A stretch of 64,000 nt of DNA. It comes from Patiria miniata (lineage: Eukaryota; Echinodermata; Asteroidea; Valvatida; Asterinidae). A program made the position numbers and the translations under genes. The notes beneath the pieces were generated by a model. That model saw only the letters and a list, made by a program, of their open reading frames with translations, made no database searches and was not told the origin of the DNA. Below are positions 59,745 through 64,000 of this stretch, one piece after another. The stretch is taken from positions 18,621,547 through 18,685,546 of the forward strand of contig NW_024037058.1 of assembly GCF_015706575.1 (NCBI RefSeq), in the 5' to 3' direction. Numbering within the stretch: position 1 is the first letter of the stretch; each line of letters begins with the position of its first letter.

Positions 59745-62659
59745 GGTGACTGCGAAATCATCAGCAAAACACAAAATTTCAAAAAATTAATGAATTAGAC
59801 TATATATCATAATTGTCAAAAGGCGACAGAACGTCATTGATGTTTAAAGGGGACTACTTTCGACGATCGATAGAGGGCGCACTTGCGAAAGTCCAATGTC
59901 TTGAGGTAGCATTTCCGCTTTAAAAACGATTAAGAAAAGGTCTCCAACGAATAAAAGGCATGCAGGTCCAGACTTAATTGCTTGGTTACACGACAATCGT
60001 GGACGTCTTGCAATTCTCAGGTGAATGACACCGCAAATATCAGACACCTATTTTTGGGAATGTACCGTAAACCTGTCAATTCGCAACACATTGATAGGTG
60101 TCGCGGCTGGCACTTGATCAGGTGATGATGTACGAGGCGCGTCAGCAGGCCCTTGGTAACGTGGAGTCGGAAGGGTCAGAGGGTAAGGGTTAAGGGTCAG
60201 GATTGGTCTGGCACGGTCGTGGGTAAGGTCCATGGGTACGGCAGACGGATTGTAGGGAGGAAGGAGGGGGGCATAGGGAGTGTTGAAAGTGGAGATGAAA
60301 CCCTTTTTTTCAGATTATCTTGTTTTGCACATGGAATCATCTTTCAGTGGGGCTTTTTTGCCCAGGATGCTGATATGATTACTTCATGAAATAAGGAAGG
60401 GGGGGGGGGGGGGCTGGGGCAGGACTGGTAGGGGTAGGCTTAGACTGCACACAATTTTGAGAGGTATCACAGAGATGTTCAATCTTCCTTTGCAAGAAAT
60501 GCTCCCCACCTAACATCTTTCAGAGGCCTTGTTTTTTTTGTTTTTAATCAAATATCATCCCCTTGAAATCGAACTGTATCCTCACTGTAGAGTACTCTTT
60601 TACCGAGCACACACATATTTTTTTCCGTGCTGAAATTGCCACTGTAGCGATAACAACGACGTAATTCCTCGTCATTTTTACGAGTCCATTATCAACATCA
60701 TAGGCTGTCCCTTCAATCAAAATGCACCGTCGAACCTGCAGAAGTCATTACAGCGAATCATATAGCATCCACAGACATCAAAAACACCAACAGCTGAACC
60801 TATGACCGGTGAAAGTAATCATATTTTTCTTCAACAGCGTCCGTTCGCGAAGGACTACCACCGTGATGCCTCCAGAATGGCCCCGTGCGCCAGGCGCGGT
60901 CGCCCGGGCCCAAAGATCGCCAGTTTACCGGAATTATACTCTAGGGTCCCATTGACAGTTCAACAGGAATTTTTTCCCCTCTTTTCCAATCGCGGTCGTT
61001 TACCCCTGCACGCGGCTGAAATTTCACGCGGAAATTGCACTGTACCTCTGGTTGTCTCTCGAGTAAGTTTTCTGTCGTTATTTTTTTTTTAATACTTGTG
61101 GATTTTTGTGGAAATGCATCTGCCCCGGGTGTGTTTTGGAACACGCTGCGCAGCTGGACTGACCGCAGCGGACGGCAAGGTTCGCGTGATGGGTGGCAGC
61201 GAGGCGTATGCACCGTGGACTGATCGCTGGTGAACCCGATCGGAAATGGTGCCAAATTTGAGAAATAACAGTGAATCATGATTGAATCCTCACATTCTCA
61301 GAGTCAGCTAGCATTCTAAATTGCAATCTTTGACCAAGCTTTTGACAAAAAAAGGTTATTAATATATTTATTTAAGGTTTTTAACTACATCTATTTCTTA
61401 ACTATACCTGATTATACCGCATAATTACTACCGTGAAATAACGACTTTACTAGGGTTTGCCTCATGTCAGTCCAACCGCTTGTTGAAAAAAAGAAATTGC
61501 GCCCTCTTTTGTGCAAGTCTTCAAAGTTTTTTCGGTATCACTGGTCAACACTCGTCGCAAGGAAAGCGGTGTGAATATATGATTTGAAAATTTAAAGAAC
61601 ACCAAAAACTTTAAACTATCACCCACAGCTGGAAATGCCAGCTAATCACTGTTGTTAAGAATCACTTAAAAGTTTTGAAACCAGCAGATAAGCATGCTAA
61701 TGTTCCCTGCAACAGAGTATAGGATTGGAATATGGAATATCCTTTCCCGAGAATTGGATTTGAAACTTGCACGACACCAAAGTATTTGCCAAACCAAAAG
61801 AAAAAACGCTCATACGTGGATGTTGGCAGCAATATATTTTTTTGTCCATGCTTAGAAAGACAAGAAGAGGGTGAGTATGATAATATTTGCACAAATTGGC
61901 AAATGTAGATGAATTTCTCCGAACCTTAGATGGAAGAAAACGACATGAAACCCCAGCCGATCCGTCTCATTACACAAGAAAACATGAGATGTGGAAAGCA
62001 TACTATACATGGGTGAGGCAAGTCTAACCGTAGCCAATCCCCTTGACCAAATCGCCGTCGGCCGTGCTTCACCTCGTAATAAGTCTCGAACGAGAAAATC
62101 TTTTCCTCGAAATTCTGCAGTCGGAACCATACAGATAACGGAGGGATTTCAGTATACGATGCAATCATAAACAACCCGGGGCTAGTTAGCATGACTCAAG
62201 ATTATAGTGACAAGGACAAAATAGAGATCGTTAAAAAAACATGAAGGTGGATGACTTATCAATTTGTGCCCTCTTGTTCCAGAAAGATTTCTGGTAAGAA
62301 CTTTGAAAACATTTGGATCAGCCAAAAAATTGACTGGTATGTAAGAATGGCGCCGGTTGAATTGGGAGTGGTATTTCAAAATGACATTGGCGTCAGCCAT
62401 TTTAAGTCTTTTTTTGGTACAATCATGGCGCCATTAACAGAAATGCTATTTCAAATACTCTGTGTTGTTTCCTTTTCAAACCCGTTTCTTCTTAAAGGAA
62501 CTTAAAATAAAAGCGACAGCAATAAAACAAAACAAAACCAAATAACATCCAAAAGTATGATAGAACTGTATTAATTGCCGGTAGACCATGTCACGTGTGA
62601 CGTCATGCCGACATGTAACTGACATAGGCTATACGAACACCTATAAGCATCGTTTTCAT
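59745..62659. other. Stretch with no supported gene
   Basis: Probably Wnt intron or upstream sequence. Mostly unique, with CpG-containing patches near 60830-60930 and 61110-61200 and a 15-base G run at 60399. No exon with motif and splice support was found. Confidence 0.4.
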
Positions 62660-63154
62660 GTTATTTTGCCTTTTTGTTTTTATGCTAATGAAAATTTCCA
62701 TATTCATGAGCAAATGTGTGATGTCGTTTCAGGAAGAAACCTCAATGCTGCAGCTATTTCAGCACCAACAGTTGCCAGAATTTTGGATAATTTGCTGTTG
62801 TAGATTTTCTTTTCTTTGGTGATTAGGGCCTAGTTGTGCCAGTACGTGCCAGTACATGACAGTAAGCCAAGGAGCAAACTTTTCTAGCAAGTGTTTTCAA
62901 TGAACACATTTTTGGGTTCACAATTTGAACAGAAAAGCCCTAAACCGAACAGTGCCTTCCTCAGAAGCCAATCACAGCAACAGCGCCCTCAGTTGCCCGG
63001 ATAAGGTCGGAACATTTTAAATGTTTAAAAATTAGTGCACTCTTCAATAAACTTAACCAAAACGAAATGTCACATAGTTTTCATACATTTTAGAGGAGTA
63101 GAAAGTTACACAAAATGTGTTCCTAAGAAAAATTAATCTCGCGGACCCTTTAAA
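62660..63154 (-). mobile_element. Truncated copy of the 23712-24488 MITE
   Basis: The reverse complement starts tttaaagggtccgcgagatt and follows the other copy (aactttctactcctcta, aacagcgccctc for gagggcgctgtt, cattagcataaaaac). It has only one unit of the 177-bp block and its far terminus is absent. Confidence 0.75.
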
Positions 63155-64000
63155 TAATGTCATCACTTTTCAACCAACCATAAGTGAAGTAGAGAATTGC
63201 TGGAAGATGGAAGTCTCGTATGTAAATGGTCTGTATGTAAATGGTCTATGAATGCATTAAAAACATTTTTATTTTACATTCTACGAAAAAAATATCTTTG
63301 GGTTTGAATTGAAATGTTCCTGTGGCACTGAATGCAGTTGTACCAGAACTTGCGACACAATCTCGTGTCTTGGTGAATAAAAAATCTATCCGTGCGTTAT
63401 TAATGGGACTCCACAATATAGGTTTTTCCGCGCGGCAGCGGCGACAAAGCCAACACGCCACCGGTAAATTGAACAATTTCCCCCGACAATAATCGGCAAC
63501 AAACTTTCCATGGAGTTGCCATTGCGGACGACTTGCCAAGCCAAACAAAAAGACCACAATGTCCCTTCCACCAGCTCTCCGATTATTATTATTTGTAAAG
63601 CTTATAATCTGAGCAGAGTAATCCGCCATGCACACTACTCTCTTTTCTTTGGTTTAAAAACAGGCTTTTGAAAGGGTGAAATGACAAAAAAAGAGAAGCA
63701 ATTTGTCGGAGCTGGTTCGCACCCCGCAGCCTTTCACGGCCCCGTGCCGGGCCGCACACGGTAAACCCACTGTTCCGGCCCCCTGTTTTGCCTCGCCGTT
63801 TCCCGCTAAATTGTGGTGCGGCGCCGCGGGTTTTCAACCCTTTTTGGTGAAATTCCCCGGCCCGCCCAGCTTGAGCCTTGTTCTCCATTTTTTCCCTACT
63901 TCTTTTGATGGAAACCTGATGTGTAAAGATAAAAAAAGAAATCCCCCCCAAAAAATTGGGGAAACGAGAAATTGAAAACAACTTATTAGAAATCATCCCT
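63155..64000. other. Right-edge stretch with no supported gene
   Basis: GC-rich at 63705-63880, with open frames on both strands (minus 63589-63996, plus 63703-63975) but no recognisable domain. It could be a CpG-rich promoter or exon region of the Wnt gene; this cannot be decided from the window. Confidence 0.35.

Noticed and set aside
60802..61092. 96-codon plus-strand frame in a CpG-rich patch
   Set aside because: No domain or splice support; listed only as part of an unassigned stretch.
63589..63996. 135-codon minus-strand basic frame at the right edge
   Set aside because: Composition follows the local GC-rich patch, and no Wnt N-terminal or other motif is seen.

Overview
The window looks like nuclear DNA from an intron-rich, AT-rich animal genome packed with short transposable elements. 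Four protein-coding loci can be supported. They point to a marine invertebrate deuterostome, most likely an echinoderm. That placement rests on the gene set, long introns full of MITEs and SINEs, and repeat types I associate from memory with echinoderms; it is inference, not a database result.

Layout, left to right. (1) Positions 1775-12404, plus strand: nine exons of an optineurin/NEMO-family ubiquitin-binding adaptor. The 5' end is not seen. The gene ends in a UBAN coiled coil and a C-terminal CCHC zinc finger, with a poly(A) signal at 12872. (2) Positions 12878-24542: an intergenic stretch without host genes. It holds a decayed non-LTR retrotransposon with a SINE inside it, flanked by long inverted repeats, plus several MITEs. 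(3) Positions 24543-49203, minus strand: a complete six-exon ATP23 metalloprotease gene (260 codons) spread over 24.7 kb. Its introns hold a solo LTR, fold-back elements, nested MITEs and a 16-bp minisatellite. (4) Positions 50309-51493, plus strand: an intronless rhodopsin-class GPCR of 394 residues, head-to-head with ATP23 about 1.1 kb away. (5) Positions 51565-56152: intergenic, with fold-back elements. (6) Positions 56153-56611, minus strand: the last coding exon of a Wnt gene, best matched to Wnt5. The rest of the gene must lie to the right, probably beyond the window. (7) Positions 56612-64000: Wnt intron or upstream sequence with MITEs and no supported exon.

The four genes do not form a functional unit. 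They act in autophagy/NF-kB signalling, mitochondrial protease/ATP-synthase assembly, peptide-type GPCR signalling and Wnt signalling. No clearly new multi-gene system is visible. The most unusual material is the repeat landscape: several layers of nested elements, telomere-like motifs inside a mobile minisatellite, a cluster of palindromes, and at least a dozen long G or C homopolymers. Two protein oddities are a Gly-to-Ser change in the acylated hairpin of the Wnt and a CQAP motif replacing CWxP in the GPCR.
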